Shown: positions 41,845-50,338, counted from the stretch's first letter. The stretch: 64,000 nt of DNA from Nonomuraea endophytica (GCF_014203235.1 NZ_JACHIN010000027.1:22901-86900); one strand, 5' to 3'. A program made the numbers and translations. Notes: a model not told the origin generated them from the sequence alone.

Positions 41845-42882
41845 GTGGTCAGGAGCTTCACCTCGCGGGCCGCGGGACCGTACGAGCGTGGTCTTGAGTT
41901 CGGTACGGCACACGCCCGCAAGATCGCCGACACCGTGACCGGATACCGGATGATGTTCGACGGCCTGGCCGAGGCGCCGGTCCCCATCACCGAGCCGGGG
42001 GCGCGGGCGTTCACCGCGATCGAGAAGTGGGCGCCCGACCTCGCCAGGGAGATCGAGGGCATGGCGGCGGGCGCCGGGCTGCCGGTCGAGGACCTCGCCG
42101 CGATCAACGCGCGGACCGAGATCCTCGCCACCCTGCCGGCGCCGCCGCGCGGCGAGTGCTCGGCGGCCGTCGTGCTCGGCGAGCCCACCAGGGCCGGGCA
42201 GACCTGGGACTGGGCCGAGGCGATGGCCGGCAACTGGCTCGTCTGGACCATCCCCCACCCGTCCGGGCACGTCGTGCGCACGATGACCGAGTACGGCATC
42301 GTCGGCAAGATCGGCGTCAACTCGGAGAAGGTCGGCGTGCTGTTCACGTTCCTGGCGCACGCGCGCGACGGCGGGGCGATGGGCGTGCCCGTCCACGTGG
42401 TCGCCCGGCGGGTGCTCGACGAGGCCCGCGACCTGTCCTCGGCCACCGGCCTGCTGGTCACGCCCGAGGTCTCCGCCTCGACCTCGGTCACCGTGGTCAC
42501 CCCGGACTCCGCGATCACCGCCGAGCTCCATCCGGGCGGTCCCGCGTGGGCGCTGCCCGACGACGACGGCGTCCTGGTCCACACCAACCACTTCCTCGAC
42601 CCGGTCGCCGCCGTGGGCGACCAGGTGCCGAGGGAGTACCCGGACACGTTGCTGCGTCACCAGACGCTGCGCCGGCGGCTGCGCTCCGGCGGCCCGCTGA
42701 CGGAGGCCATGGCCGACCACTCATCGGGCGCCAAGAGCATCTGCTGTCACATGCCGGCCAATGCTGAACTCCCGGAGTGGGAGCAGCGCACGCTGGCGAC
42801 GATCGAGCTCCACGTGGACCGCGGCGACCTCACCGTCCACGCCGGCGGCCCCTGCGGCGTGCGGCCGGGCGATCCCGTCTAG
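41845..42882 (+). CDS. C45-family acyltransferase/hydrolase (isopenicillin N acyltransferase-like)
   Basis: A 345-residue N-terminal-nucleophile-type protein of the C45 (acyl-CoA:6-aminopenicillanate acyltransferase) family. It has the proprotein region with FGTAHARKI and the nucleophile Cys105 in RGECSAAVV, then TWDWAEAM and TEYGIVGKIGVNSEKVGVLF. Activation by cleavage before Cys105 is expected for the family. It may transfer or hydrolyse acyl groups on an amino compound. The GTG start has GGAGG five bases upstream; a TTG at 41827 is possible. It overlaps the convergent LLM gene by four bases. Confidence 0.8.
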   Translation: MVRSFTSRAAGPYERGLEFGTAHARKIADTVTGYRMMFDGLAEAPVPITEPGARAFTAIEKWAPDLAREIEGMAAGAGLPVEDLAAINARTEILATLPAPPRGECSAAVVLGEPTRAGQTWDWAEAMAGNWLVWTIPHPSGHVVRTMTEYGIVGKIGVNSEKVGVLFTFLAHARDGGAMGVPVHVVARRVLDEARDLSSATGLLVTPEVSASTSVTVVTPDSAITAELHPGGPAWALPDDDGVLVHTNHFLDPVAAVGDQVPREYPDTLLRHQTLRRRLRSGGPLTEAMADHSSGAKSICCHMPANAELPEWEQRTLATIELHVDRGDLTVHAGGPCGVRPGDPV

Positions 42883-43730
42883 GTCAGTTGGGAGAGGACC
42901 TCCTCGGCTATCAACTCCAGGTGGTCGAGGTCGGCCGGGTCGCTCAGCCGTACGTACACGCGGGTGGCGCCGACGGCGGCGAGTTCGCCGATCCGCTGCA
43001 CGAGCAGGCCGGGCGGGCCGATCACCGGGTCCTCCGGCGGCAGCGCGCTCGGCGCGTGCAGCGGCGCCGACCTGCGGCGGATCTGCGCGGCGTCGCGCCC
43101 GACGGCGACCACGATCCCGGCCGAGAGCACCAGCGGGGGTAACGCGCCGCGCGCCCGTTCCACCCGTGCGAAGGCGTCCGCGGTCTGCTTCACGGTCGCG
43201 AATGGCATGTTGAACTCGTCGGCGTAACGGGCGGCCAGCTCCGGGGTACGCCGCGGGCCGCGGCCGCCGACGATGATCGGGGGCCGGGTGGACGCGGGCC
43301 AGATCCGGGTGATGGTCGCCAGCTGGTGCTCCAGCATGTCGAAGCGGGCGGCTCTGGGCGGGAACGGGATGCCGTACGCCAGGTGCTCGCGCTCGTACCA
43401 GCCGGCGCCGATCCCCAGGTCGATCCGGCCGCCGCTCATCCGGTCGACCTGGGCGGCGAGCATCGCCAGCGCCCCGGCCGGGCGGAACGTCGCGCAGGAG
43501 ACCAGCGTGCCGAGCCTGATCCGCGAGGTCTCCCTCGCCAGGCCCGCCAGCGTCACCCACGCGTCCGTCGGGCCCGGCTCGCCGCGGGAGCCGACGTCGG
43601 TGGTCTGGTAGTGGTCGGCGCGCAGCCAGCCCTCGAACCCGCACCGCTCGGCCGCCCTGACCATGCGCAGCTGGTCGTCGTAGGTCGCGCCGCGATGCGG
43701 CTCGGCGAAGAGGCTGACCCGCGTGCTCAC
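42879..43730 (-). CDS. LLM-class F420-dependent oxidoreductase
   Basis: A 283-residue luciferase-like barrel. Features are the N-terminal strand VSLFAEPHRGATYDDQLRMVRAAERCGFEGWLRADHY and the phosphate-binding region RIRLGTLVSCATFRPAGALA, and RPPIIVGGRGPRR. These fit the F420-dependent branch of the family. It begins with a GTG that overlaps the ABC ATPase stop by four bases, so it is tied to the importer and may oxidise or reduce the imported compound. Confidence 0.85.
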   Translation of the reverse strand: MSTRVSLFAEPHRGATYDDQLRMVRAAERCGFEGWLRADHYQTTDVGSRGEPGPTDAWVTLAGLARETSRIRLGTLVSCATFRPAGALAMLAAQVDRMSGGRIDLGIGAGWYEREHLAYGIPFPPRAARFDMLEHQLATITRIWPASTRPPIIVGGRGPRRTPELAARYADEFNMPFATVKQTADAFARVERARGALPPLVLSAGIVVAVGRDAAQIRRRSAPLHAPSALPPEDPVIGPPGLLVQRIGELAAVGATRVYVRLSDPADLDHLELIAEEVLSQLT

Positions 43731-44479
43731 CTGCGTACCAGAAGTTCGTGCAGGTCGGCGCTGCAGCGGGCGACGTCGGCCAGGTGCGCGTTACGGCCCA
43801 GCGTGCGCGGCCGCGGGATGCCGACCTCGACCACCTCGCGGATACGGCCGGGCCGAGGCGTGAGCACGGCCACCCGGTCGGCCAGCAGCACCGCCTCGTC
43901 GATGGAATGGGTGACGAAGACGACGGTGGCCGAGTTTTCCATGTGCAGGCGCTGGAGTTCGACCGACAATTCCTCGCGGGTGAGCGCGTCGAGCGCGGAG
44001 AACGGCTCGTCCATCAGCATTACCCGCGGATTGCCGATGAGCGAACGGCACAGCGCCACCCGTTGCCGCATGCCGCCGGACAGTTCGTGCGGCAGGCGTT
44101 TTTCCGAACCGGTCAGCCCGGTCATGTCGAGGAGTTTCCGCGCGCGTTCGCGGTGCTCGGCCCGCCGCCAGCCGAAGATCTCCACGGGCAGCAGCACGTT
44201 GTCGAGCACCGTGCGCCAGGGCAGCAGCGCGGGGCGCTGGAAGAGCATCGCGATGTCGCGCCGCGCCTTGGTCACGCGCTCGCCGGCCACCGTGACCTCG
44301 CCTTCCGTGGCGGGCAGCAGCCCGGCGACGATCCTGAGCAACGTCGACTTCCCGCAGCCGGAACGGCCGATCACCGCGACGAACTCCCCCTCGGCCACCT
44401 CCAGGTCGATCTCGCGCAAGGCCTCGACGGTGCCCGACCGCCCGGTGAAGGTACGGCTCACGCCGGCCAGTCGGATCAT
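43727..44479 (-). CDS. ABC transporter ATPase (SsuB/TauB/ThiZ type)
   Basis: A 250-residue ATPase: Walker A GRSGCGKST, Q-loop LFQRPALLPWRTVLDNVLLPVE (typical of nitrate/sulfonate/taurine importers), signature LSGGMRQR, Walker B VMLMDEPFSALD and switch THSIDEA. It serves the binding protein and permease encoded divergently at 44554-46289. It is co-transcribed with the LLM oxidoreductase. Confidence 0.9.
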   Translation of the reverse strand: MIRLAGVSRTFTGRSGTVEALREIDLEVAEGEFVAVIGRSGCGKSTLLRIVAGLLPATEGEVTVAGERVTKARRDIAMLFQRPALLPWRTVLDNVLLPVEIFGWRRAEHRERARKLLDMTGLTGSEKRLPHELSGGMRQRVALCRSLIGNPRVMLMDEPFSALDALTREELSVELQRLHMENSATVVFVTHSIDEAVLLADRVAVLTPRPGRIREVVEVGIPRPRTLGRNAHLADVARCSADLHELLVRR

Positions 44480-44553
44480 CGAACAGGCTCCCGGACTCGG
44501 TGTTGTCCTCGACGTTACTCTCGTGTTTCCTAGGTCAAAAGGCGGTGATCCAG

Positions 44554-45525
44554 ATGAGAGTTCTCGCCGTTCTTGTCCTGGTGCTTTCCTTGACCGCATG
44601 CGGTGATTCCGGTGGGTCCCAAAAGGTGACCTACTTAACGTCCTTCGGAAACTTCGGCAGGGACGCGTACGCGTGGGTCGCCCAGGACAAAGGCTATTTC
44701 CGCGAGGCCGGCCTGGAGGTGGACATCAAGCCTGGCGCCGGCAGCGGCGACAGCATCGCGAAGATCGAGGCGAGCACCGCGATGTTCGCCCCGGTCGACA
44801 TGACCGGGCTGCTGCTGGCCCGCGGCAAGGGCGGCGCCCGCGGCATCGTGGCCGTCGCCGCCATCCAGCAGCGCACGATGGCCGCGATCATCGCCCTGGA
44901 GGGCAACAAGATCTCGGCGCCCCGCGACCTTGAGGGCAAGACGCTGGCCGACACCCCGGGCTCGGCGGTGCGCAATCTGTTCCCCACCTACGCCAAGCTC
45001 GCCGGGATCGACGCGTCGAAGGTCACCTGGGTCAACGGCGCTCCGGCCAACCTCATCGGCCTGCTGGCCAGCGGGACGGTGGCGGGGATCGGCCAGTTCG
45101 TGGTGGGCAGGCCGACCGTGGAGGCGGCGGCCAAGGGCCGTAAGGCGGTGGTCCTGCCGTACAGCGACGTGATCAGCGACCTGTACGGCAACGTGCTCGT
45201 CACCTCCACCAAGATCGCCAAGGATGACCCGGACACGGTCCGCCGCTTCAGCCAGGCACTGACCAAGGCGCTCGTCTACGCCATCGACCATCCCGACGAG
45301 GCCGGCCAGATCCTTCAGAAGAACGTGCCGTCCGCCGCGGCCGCTCCCGCCGCCGCGGAGATCAAGCTGATGGCCGGCTTCGTCAGGCCGGCCGGCGGCA
45401 GCGTGGGCGCGCTCGACACCGCCAGGCTGGCCCGCTGCATCGCCACGCTGAGCGGCGCCGGCGCGATCCCGGCCGGCCTGACCCCCGAGCAGGTCGTCGA
45501 CACGAACCTGGTGAAGGGGTCCTGA
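44554..45525 (+). CDS. Solute-binding lipoprotein, NMT1/SsuA-like
   Basis: A 323-residue lipoprotein: signal MRVLAVLVLVLSLTAC with lipidated Cys16, then an NMT1/THI5-type domain (AWVAQDKGYFREAGLEVDIKPG, LLLARGKGGA, DLEGKTLADTPGSAVRNLFPTYAK). Relatives bind sulfonates, nitrate, pyrimidine thiamine precursors or aromatic acids. The ATG at 44554 places the lipobox correctly and has AAGGCGG upstream. Five bases separate it from the permease gene. Confidence 0.88.
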   Translation: MRVLAVLVLVLSLTACGDSGGSQKVTYLTSFGNFGRDAYAWVAQDKGYFREAGLEVDIKPGAGSGDSIAKIEASTAMFAPVDMTGLLLARGKGGARGIVAVAAIQQRTMAAIIALEGNKISAPRDLEGKTLADTPGSAVRNLFPTYAKLAGIDASKVTWVNGAPANLIGLLASGTVAGIGQFVVGRPTVEAAAKGRKAVVLPYSDVISDLYGNVLVTSTKIAKDDPDTVRRFSQALTKALVYAIDHPDEAGQILQKNVPSAAAAPAAAEIKLMAGFVRPAGGSVGALDTARLARCIATLSGAGAIPAGLTPEQVVDTNLVKGS

Positions 45526-45530
45526 CCGTC

Positions 45531-46289
45531 GTGCGCGCGGCGACCTGGCCGGCGCTCGGACTGGTCGTCGCGCTCGCCGTGTGGTGGCTGGTGACGGCGG
45601 CGTTCCCGCTGGTCCACCCGGCGGTGCTGCCGCCGCCGGGCGAGGTGCTCGCCGCCTTCTCCGCCAGGCCGGGCGAACTGCTCGGCGGGCTCCTGGCGAC
45701 CACCGTCGAGACGGTCGCCGGGTTCGCGATCTCCGTGGTCGCCGGGGTCCTGCTCGGGCTGGCGCTGGCCGCCTCGCGGGTGGTGGAGCGCATGTTCTCG
45801 CCGCTGCTGGTGGCGGTCAACGCGGTGCCGAAGATCGCGCTGGGGCCGCTGCTCGTGGTCTCGCTGGGCTGGGGTCAGCGGCCGATCCTGGCGATGGTGT
45901 TCCTGCTCTGCTTCTTCCCGATCGTGCTCTCCACCGCCACGGGCCTGACCACCACCCCCGCCGACCTGGCCGAACTGGCCCGCTCACTCGACGCCTCGCG
46001 CTGGCAGGCCTTCCGCAAGGTACGCCTGCCGGCCGCGCTGCCCCAGATCTTCGTCGGTCTGAAGGTGGCCATGCCGCTGGCCGCGATCGGGGCGGTGATC
46101 GGCGAGTTCCAGGCCGGAGAGGGCGGTCTCGGCTACCAGATCGTCCAGTACAGCGGCATCGCCGACGTCGCCACGGCCTGGGCGGCGATCATCCTGGTGG
46201 CGGCGATGAGCATCGTCCTCTACTTCGGGCTGCTGGTCGTGGAACGGCTGGCGCTCCCCTGGGTCCGCGAGACCACCTCAAGCCGGTGA
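45531..46289 (+). CDS. ABC transporter permease (SsuC/TauC type)
   Basis: A 252-residue permease with six segments and the EAA loop ELARSLDASRWQAFRKVRLPAALPQIFVGLKVAM, which is typical of nitrate/sulfonate/taurine importers. The start is a GTG right after the binding-protein gene. Together with the divergent ATPase it makes a complete importer. Confidence 0.9.
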   Translation: MRAATWPALGLVVALAVWWLVTAAFPLVHPAVLPPPGEVLAAFSARPGELLGGLLATTVETVAGFAISVVAGVLLGLALAASRVVERMFSPLLVAVNAVPKIALGPLLVVSLGWGQRPILAMVFLLCFFPIVLSTATGLTTTPADLAELARSLDASRWQAFRKVRLPAALPQIFVGLKVAMPLAAIGAVIGEFQAGEGGLGYQIVQYSGIADVATAWAAIILVAAMSIVLYFGLLVVERLALPWVRETTSSR

Positions 46290-46290
46290 C

Positions 46291-46313
46291 GGGGACGCCG
46301 GTCCGGCATCCCC
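46291..46313. terminator. Possible bidirectional terminator
   Basis: GGGGA and TCCCC (46291-46295, 46309-46313) with inner GCC/GGC pairing form an imperfect GC hairpin. It lies in the 39 bases between the convergent permease and phospholipase genes. No T-run is present. The position supports it more than the sequence does. Confidence 0.4.
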
Positions 46314-46328
46314 GCCGCCGAGGACGGT

Positions 46329-46859
46329 TCAGGCCGCGGCGTTCTGGTGGTTGCGCTCGGCCTGCTGCTTGACCTGCTGGATCTGCTCATCGGTGACGCG
46401 CAGGTCGCCGAGTTCCTTGACCGCCTGGTAATAGGTCCAGGCCAGGCCGTTGCAGGTGGAGCGGGAGAGCCCGGAATATCCGGCGCACACCTGGCGCATG
46501 TCGAAGTAGAAGGCGTCGTCGATACGCGGCTTGTTGGCCGGGAAGACGTTCATCGCCTTGTAGTTGCGGTAGCCGAAGTCGTGGCGCCGGCAGGACATCC
46601 TGAAGTCGAAGCCGAGCGGCTGGTCGGGGCTGCTGGAGCACAGGTCGGTCGACCAGTCGAAGTTGTAGTCGGCCCACGCGGCCTGGTTCTGCCAGGCGGC
46701 GCGCCAGGCGGAGGCGCTGCCGGCGTTGGGCTGGGAGAAGGTGGAGAGCGCGGCGAGTTTCTGCTCCGGCGTCACCGCGTGGGCCGGCAGCGCGAACCCG
46801 AAGAAGGCGGCCACGGACAGGAGGGCGGATAACGCGAGTAAGAGGGACCGTCTGACCAT
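46329..46859 (-). CDS. Secreted prokaryotic phospholipase A2
   Basis: A 176-residue exported protein. The signal peptide is about 1-28 (cleavage after PAHA); the mature domain has the prokaryotic PLA2 signature CRRHDFGYRNYK with catalytic His93-Asp94, preceded by WSTDLCSSSPD as the calcium-loop region. Four cysteines in the mature part would form two disulfides. It hydrolyses the sn-2 ester of phospholipids outside the cell. Length matches the streptomycete enzyme family. Confidence 0.9.
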   Translation of the reverse strand: MVRRSLLLALSALLSVAAFFGFALPAHAVTPEQKLAALSTFSQPNAGSASAWRAAWQNQAAWADYNFDWSTDLCSSSPDQPLGFDFRMSCRRHDFGYRNYKAMNVFPANKPRIDDAFYFDMRQVCAGYSGLSRSTCNGLAWTYYQAVKELGDLRVTDEQIQQVKQQAERNHQNAAA

Positions 46860-47024
46860 GAGAACCTGCTTTCACTGCACGGGGGGTGCGGAGGAATGCG
46901 GTGGCAAGGTTCGCCCGACGACCTAACAATGAAGCGAAGGCGGGAAAAACTAAAAGCAGATCTTGTCCAATTTTTCCGGCAGGGTTTGCGGAGAGTCGCC
47001 GTTTACGGTCAGTCGAATCTCGGG

Positions 47025-47465
47025 TCAACGGGTCAGCAGCAGCCGCGCCGACCACCCGGCCGACCACAGCAGGAGCAGGCCGACGACCACGCCCCCGCCG
47101 ACCAGGGTGAGCCCGGCCCCGATGTTCGCGCCGATCGTGCCCGCGGTCACGACGCGCGCCCCCGCCCCCACGATCGCCCCCGCCACCAGCGCGGGTACGA
47201 GCGCCGCCCACCACCGGCCGTCGAACCGCCGCCCCCGCGCGGCCCAGATCAGCACGCCGAGCGTGAGCACCACCACGACCACCGCGCCTATGCCGGCCAC
47301 CCGCTCCACCACCGGATCGACGTCCGGCGGCCGGAACGCGTAGTCGAGACCGGTTCCCTGCGGCACGTCCACGCTCAGATCCCCGACCAGCCACCACACG
47401 GCGACGGGGGTGGCCAGAACGCAGCCCGTGGCGGCGATCGCGAGACCGCCTGCTCTGATCGACAT
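47025..47465 (-). CDS. Four-helix membrane protein of unknown function
   Basis: A 146-residue protein with four predicted membrane segments (about 5-25, 48-68, 75-98 and 108-138) and short loops. I recognise no family. The ATG was chosen because it opens the first hydrophobic segment; the ribosome site is weak. It lies between the phospholipase gene and the CBM48 gene on the same strand, with 165 and 118 bases of spacing, so it is probably transcribed alone. Confidence 0.6.
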   Translation of the reverse strand: MSIRAGGLAIAATGCVLATPVAVWWLVGDLSVDVPQGTGLDYAFRPPDVDPVVERVAGIGAVVVVVLTLGVLIWAARGRRFDGRWWAALVPALVAGAIVGAGARVVTAGTIGANIGAGLTLVGGGVVVGLLLLWSAGWSARLLLTR

Positions 47466-47583
47466 GCCTACCAATGTGGGGTGCGCGCGAGCTTCGCGTC
47501 CAGCCCTTCTCGGCTGCCGCGGGGGCGGCACCCGCCGGCCGGGCATGACTTCCCGGATCCGGCCAGCGGGCCCGCGTGGAAGG

Positions 47584-47925
47584 TCAGCGCGCGGACTTGC
47601 CCGCCGCGACGCGCGGCTTGGCTGCGGGAACGGCACGGCGCTTGGGCGTCGGGACGCGGAAGACGGCGCCACGGTGGTCGTACTCCTCGGCGCCCTCGTC
47701 GTCGAACCAGCGGCCGCCATCGCCCAGGTACCGGAAGGCGAACGCCTCGCCCTGCGGTACGGCTACCGCCACCCTGTAGCGACCGTCGTCGCCGAGCTGC
47801 ATCGGGTGCGCGAGCGGGTCCCAGCCGTTGAAGTCGCCGACGACGGAGACCGGCCCAACTTCACCGGGAAGGGTGAAGAGAACCTCCACCTGCCCCCTCC
47901 TGTTGGGTTTGCTGTGAGTGAACAT
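47584..47925 (-). CDS. CBM48/isoamylase N-terminal-like glycogen-binding protein
   Basis: A 113-residue protein made of one CBM48-like early-set domain: VEVLFTLPGEVGPVSVVGDFNGWDPLAHPM then FAFRYLGDGGRWFDDEGAEEY, the carbohydrate-binding tryptophan pattern of AMPK-beta and isoamylase N-termini. A basic Lys/Arg/Ala tail follows (about 92-113). It has no catalytic domain and probably binds glycogen or a glycogen enzyme. It lies downstream of glgC on the same strand behind its own stress-sigma-type promoter. Confidence 0.8.
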   Translation of the reverse strand: MFTHSKPNRRGQVEVLFTLPGEVGPVSVVGDFNGWDPLAHPMQLGDDGRYRVAVAVPQGEAFAFRYLGDGGRWFDDEGAEEYDHRGAVFRVPTPKRRAVPAAKPRVAAGKSAR

Positions 47926-47970
47926 CTTTCTCCCCCGAATAAGATGATTCAGACGATTGCGCGTTCAGCC

Positions 47971-47994
47971 ATACCCCGGCCGAGGGTGGGAAAC
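47971..47994 (-). promoter_or_regulatory. SigB/SigF-type stress promoter of the CBM48 gene
   Basis: Read on the minus strand, GTTT (47994-47991) and GGGTAT (47976-47971) are 14 bases apart. This matches the actinobacterial SigB/SigF consensus GTTT-N14-16-GGGTAY. The predicted start lies about 38 bases upstream of the ATG at 47925. Confidence 0.65.
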
Positions 47995-48057
47995 GGGCGA
48001 TCTTCGCAGTTTTTAGTGTTTACGAGAGGATTCCGCTCCGGGAATTTCCTCATCGAG

Positions 48058-49335
48058 CTAGTGACGCGATCCGGTCGGCAGGCCGCCGGCCGTCTCGATC
48101 CGGGTCTCGCACCGGCGGGCGCCCTCGCTGCCGACGACCACGATCCCTTTCTCGGTGACCGTGTAGAGCTCGCGATCCAGTTCGGGGTCGAGGCCGATCC
48201 TGGCGCCGTCCGGGATGATCGCGTCGCGGTCCACGATCGCCCGGCGGACGATCGCGTCCCGGCCCACCCGCACGTTCTCCATCAGGATGGAGTCGGCGAC
48301 CTGGGCGCGGGCCCCCAGCGTGACCTGCGGGGACAGCACCGAGCGCTCGATGTCCGCCTCGGCGGCGACGGCGACGCCCGGCGAGAGCAGCGAGTCGACG
48401 GCGCGCCCCGGCCGTTCCCTGCCGAAGGTCACCGGCGCGAGCAGGTCGTGGAAGGTGCGGATCGGCCAGTGCGCGTTGTGCAGGGTGAAGGCCGGGTCCG
48501 GTCCGATGAGGTCCATGTGGGCTTCGTAGTAGGCGTCCAGGGTGCCGACGTCACGCCAGTAGCCGCGTTCGCGTGGGCTGACGCCGTGCACGTGGTTGCG
48601 CGCGAAGTCGTAGACGTCGGCCCGGCCCTCGCGTACCAGCATGGGGATGATGTCGGCGCCGATGTCGTGGCGGCTGGACACGTCCATCGCGTCCTCCTCC
48701 ACCGCGTCGATCAGCGCCTGTGTCCTGAACACGTAGTTGCCCATGGACGCGCGGATCTCCTCCGGCGAGTCGGGCAGGCCGGCCGGATCGCCGGGCTTCT
48801 CCACGAACCGGGCTATCCGCCGGCCGCCCGGCGCGCACTCGATCACCCCGAACTGGTGCGCCAGCGCCCTCGGCTGCCGGATCGCCGCGACCGTGACGTC
48901 CGCCCCGGACTCCAGGTGCTGGGCGAGCATCTGCGCCGGATCCATCCGGTAGACGTGGTCGGCCCCGAACACCAGCACGTGCTCCGGTGGATCATCCCGG
49001 AGCAGGTGCAGGTTCTGGAACAGGGCGTCGGCCGAGCCGGAGAACCACTGCGGCCCGAACTGCTGCTGTGCCGGTACCGGGGCGATGTAGTGCCCCACCT
49101 GAGAGGAGAGTTGCCAGCCGCGCGCGATGTAGCGGTCGAGACTGTTGCTCTGATACTGGGTCAGCACCACGATCTTGAGATAGCCGGCGTTGGTCAGATT
49201 GGAGAGCACGAAGTCGATCAGCCGGAACATCCCGCCGAACGGGACGTTCGGTTTGGCCCTGCCCATCGTCAACGGCAGTAGTCGTTTTCCCTGTCCGCCG
49301 GCCAGCACCACGGCCATAACTCTGCACGAGGTCAT
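48058..49335 (-). CDS. glgC: Glucose-1-phosphate adenylyltransferase
   Basis: A 425-residue ADP-glucose pyrophosphorylase. The nucleotidyltransferase domain has VLAGGQGKRLLPLT, RAKPNVPFGGMFRLIDFVLSN, FGADHVYRMD, RFVEKPGDP and YWRDVGTLDAYYEAHMDL; a C-terminal left-handed beta-helix follows (about 305-405, hexapeptide-like VADSILMENVRVGRDAIVRRAIVD). It makes ADP-glucose for glycogen or maltosyl phosphate synthesis. ATG 49335 gives a normal N-terminus; ATG 49317 is an alternative. A GGGTAT element at 49392-49387 is in place for a stress-sigma minus-10. Confidence 0.93.
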   Translation of the reverse strand: MTSCRVMAVVLAGGQGKRLLPLTMGRAKPNVPFGGMFRLIDFVLSNLTNAGYLKIVVLTQYQSNSLDRYIARGWQLSSQVGHYIAPVPAQQQFGPQWFSGSADALFQNLHLLRDDPPEHVLVFGADHVYRMDPAQMLAQHLESGADVTVAAIRQPRALAHQFGVIECAPGGRRIARFVEKPGDPAGLPDSPEEIRASMGNYVFRTQALIDAVEEDAMDVSSRHDIGADIIPMLVREGRADVYDFARNHVHGVSPRERGYWRDVGTLDAYYEAHMDLIGPDPAFTLHNAHWPIRTFHDLLAPVTFGRERPGRAVDSLLSPGVAVAAEADIERSVLSPQVTLGARAQVADSILMENVRVGRDAIVRRAIVDRDAIIPDGARIGLDPELDRELYTVTEKGIVVVGSEGARRCETRIETAGGLPTGSRH

Positions 49336-49386
49336 AGGAATGACGCTATCTTCGCCTTTCACAGCTCCATTGCAAGAAGGTTCGTC

Positions 49387-49392
49387 ATACCC
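49387..49392 (-). promoter_or_regulatory. Possible SigB-type -10 element upstream of glgC
   Basis: GGGTAT on the minus strand, 52 bases before the glgC ATG, as in the CBM48 promoter. No GTTT is found at the expected distance upstream, so this is weaker than the CBM48 case. Confidence 0.35.
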
Positions 49393-49452
49393 CCAAAGAA
49401 TCGTTATGCCGCGCATGAGCAAAGACCTGCCGTTCGGCGGAAGGGAACCGGC

Positions 49453-50190
49453 GTGATCGAGCTTGAGGTCATCGACGGGATCGGCGTCGTACGGCTGGCC
49501 CACGGCAAGGTCAACGCCCTGGATCTTGAGCTGTGCCAGGCGATCGAGGCGACGCTGCGCGACCTGGACACCGGCGGGGTGCGGGCCGTCGTGCTCACCG
49601 GTTCTGGACGTGCCTTCTCGGCCGGGGTCGACCTGGAGCGCATCGTCGGTGGCGGCGCCGGCTACGTGGCCAAATACCTGCCGGCGCTGAACGGCGCCTT
49701 CCGAGCCGTCTTCGACCTGGGCAAACCCGCCGTGGCCGCGATCAACGGCCACGCGATCGCGGGCGGCTGCGTGCTGGCCGCCGCCTGCGACCACCGCGTC
49801 ATGGCCACCGGGCCGGGCACGATCGGCGTGCCCGAGCTGCTGGTGGGGGTGCCGTTCCCGGAGGTGGCGCTGGAGATCATGCGATACACGCTGGGGCCGG
49901 TCGGCGCGCGGCGGGCGATTCTGGACGGCCGCAACCATCCGGCCGCCGATGCGCTGGCGCTCGGGTTCGTGGACGAGGTGGCCGAGCCCGGGGACCTGCT
50001 CGACCGGGCGTTGTCGGCCGCCGACCGGCTGGCCGAGATCCCCGCCGACACCTTCCGGCACACCAAGGGGCAGTTGCGCGGCGAGGCGGCCGACGAGCGG
50101 GAGACGCTGCGTCTGTGGCGGACGGCCGCGGCCGATGGGCGGATCGAGTCCTTCATGGCCCGTACAGTCACCTCCCGCCGCCGCCCATAA
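49453..50190 (+). CDS. Enoyl-CoA hydratase/isomerase family protein
   Basis: A 245-residue crotonase-fold protein. The oxyanion-hole segments are SGRAFSAGVDLERI and NGHAIAGGCVLAAACDHRVM; the first active-site position reads LLVGVPFPEVALE, where classical hydratases have a Glu, so hydratase activity is not assured and an isomerase or hydrolase is possible. The C-terminal trimerisation helices are present. The GTG start follows AAGGGAA. It is divergent from glgC with no clear partner. Confidence 0.85.
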   Translation: MIELEVIDGIGVVRLAHGKVNALDLELCQAIEATLRDLDTGGVRAVVLTGSGRAFSAGVDLERIVGGGAGYVAKYLPALNGAFRAVFDLGKPAVAAINGHAIAGGCVLAAACDHRVMATGPGTIGVPELLVGVPFPEVALEIMRYTLGPVGARRAILDGRNHPAADALALGFVDEVAEPGDLLDRALSAADRLAEIPADTFRHTKGQLRGEAADERETLRLWRTAAADGRIESFMARTVTSRRRP

Positions 50191-50206
50191 GGCGCTATAC
50201 GCGCAT

Positions 50207-50338
50207 ATGGCAGTCGCGCCCAGGCCGTTCCAGCTGGCCGTGGAGTGGCCCGCGGCCGGTGTCGAGCTCACCATCGCCGACGTGGACGGCGCCGCCATCG
50301 CGTCGGCCGCCGAGCGTTCGCTCCCTTACTGGAGCTGA
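50207..50338 (+). CDS. Possible 43-residue protein
   Basis: An ATG frame of 43 codons lies between the crotonase gene and the MACPF-like gene, with coding-like third-position GC. The product (begins MAVAPRPFQLAVEWPAAG) is not recognised and has no membrane segment. AAGG occurs but about 13 bases upstream. It may be a small gene or just an open frame. Confidence 0.3.
   Translation: MAVAPRPFQLAVEWPAAGVELTIADVDGAAIASAAERSLPYWS

Noticed and set aside
46860..47024. AT-rich patch with A-runs and T-runs upstream of the phospholipase gene, considered as an attachment site or small RNA
   Set aside because: No tRNA, integrase or clear hairpin-terminator unit; it is more simply the phospholipase promoter region.
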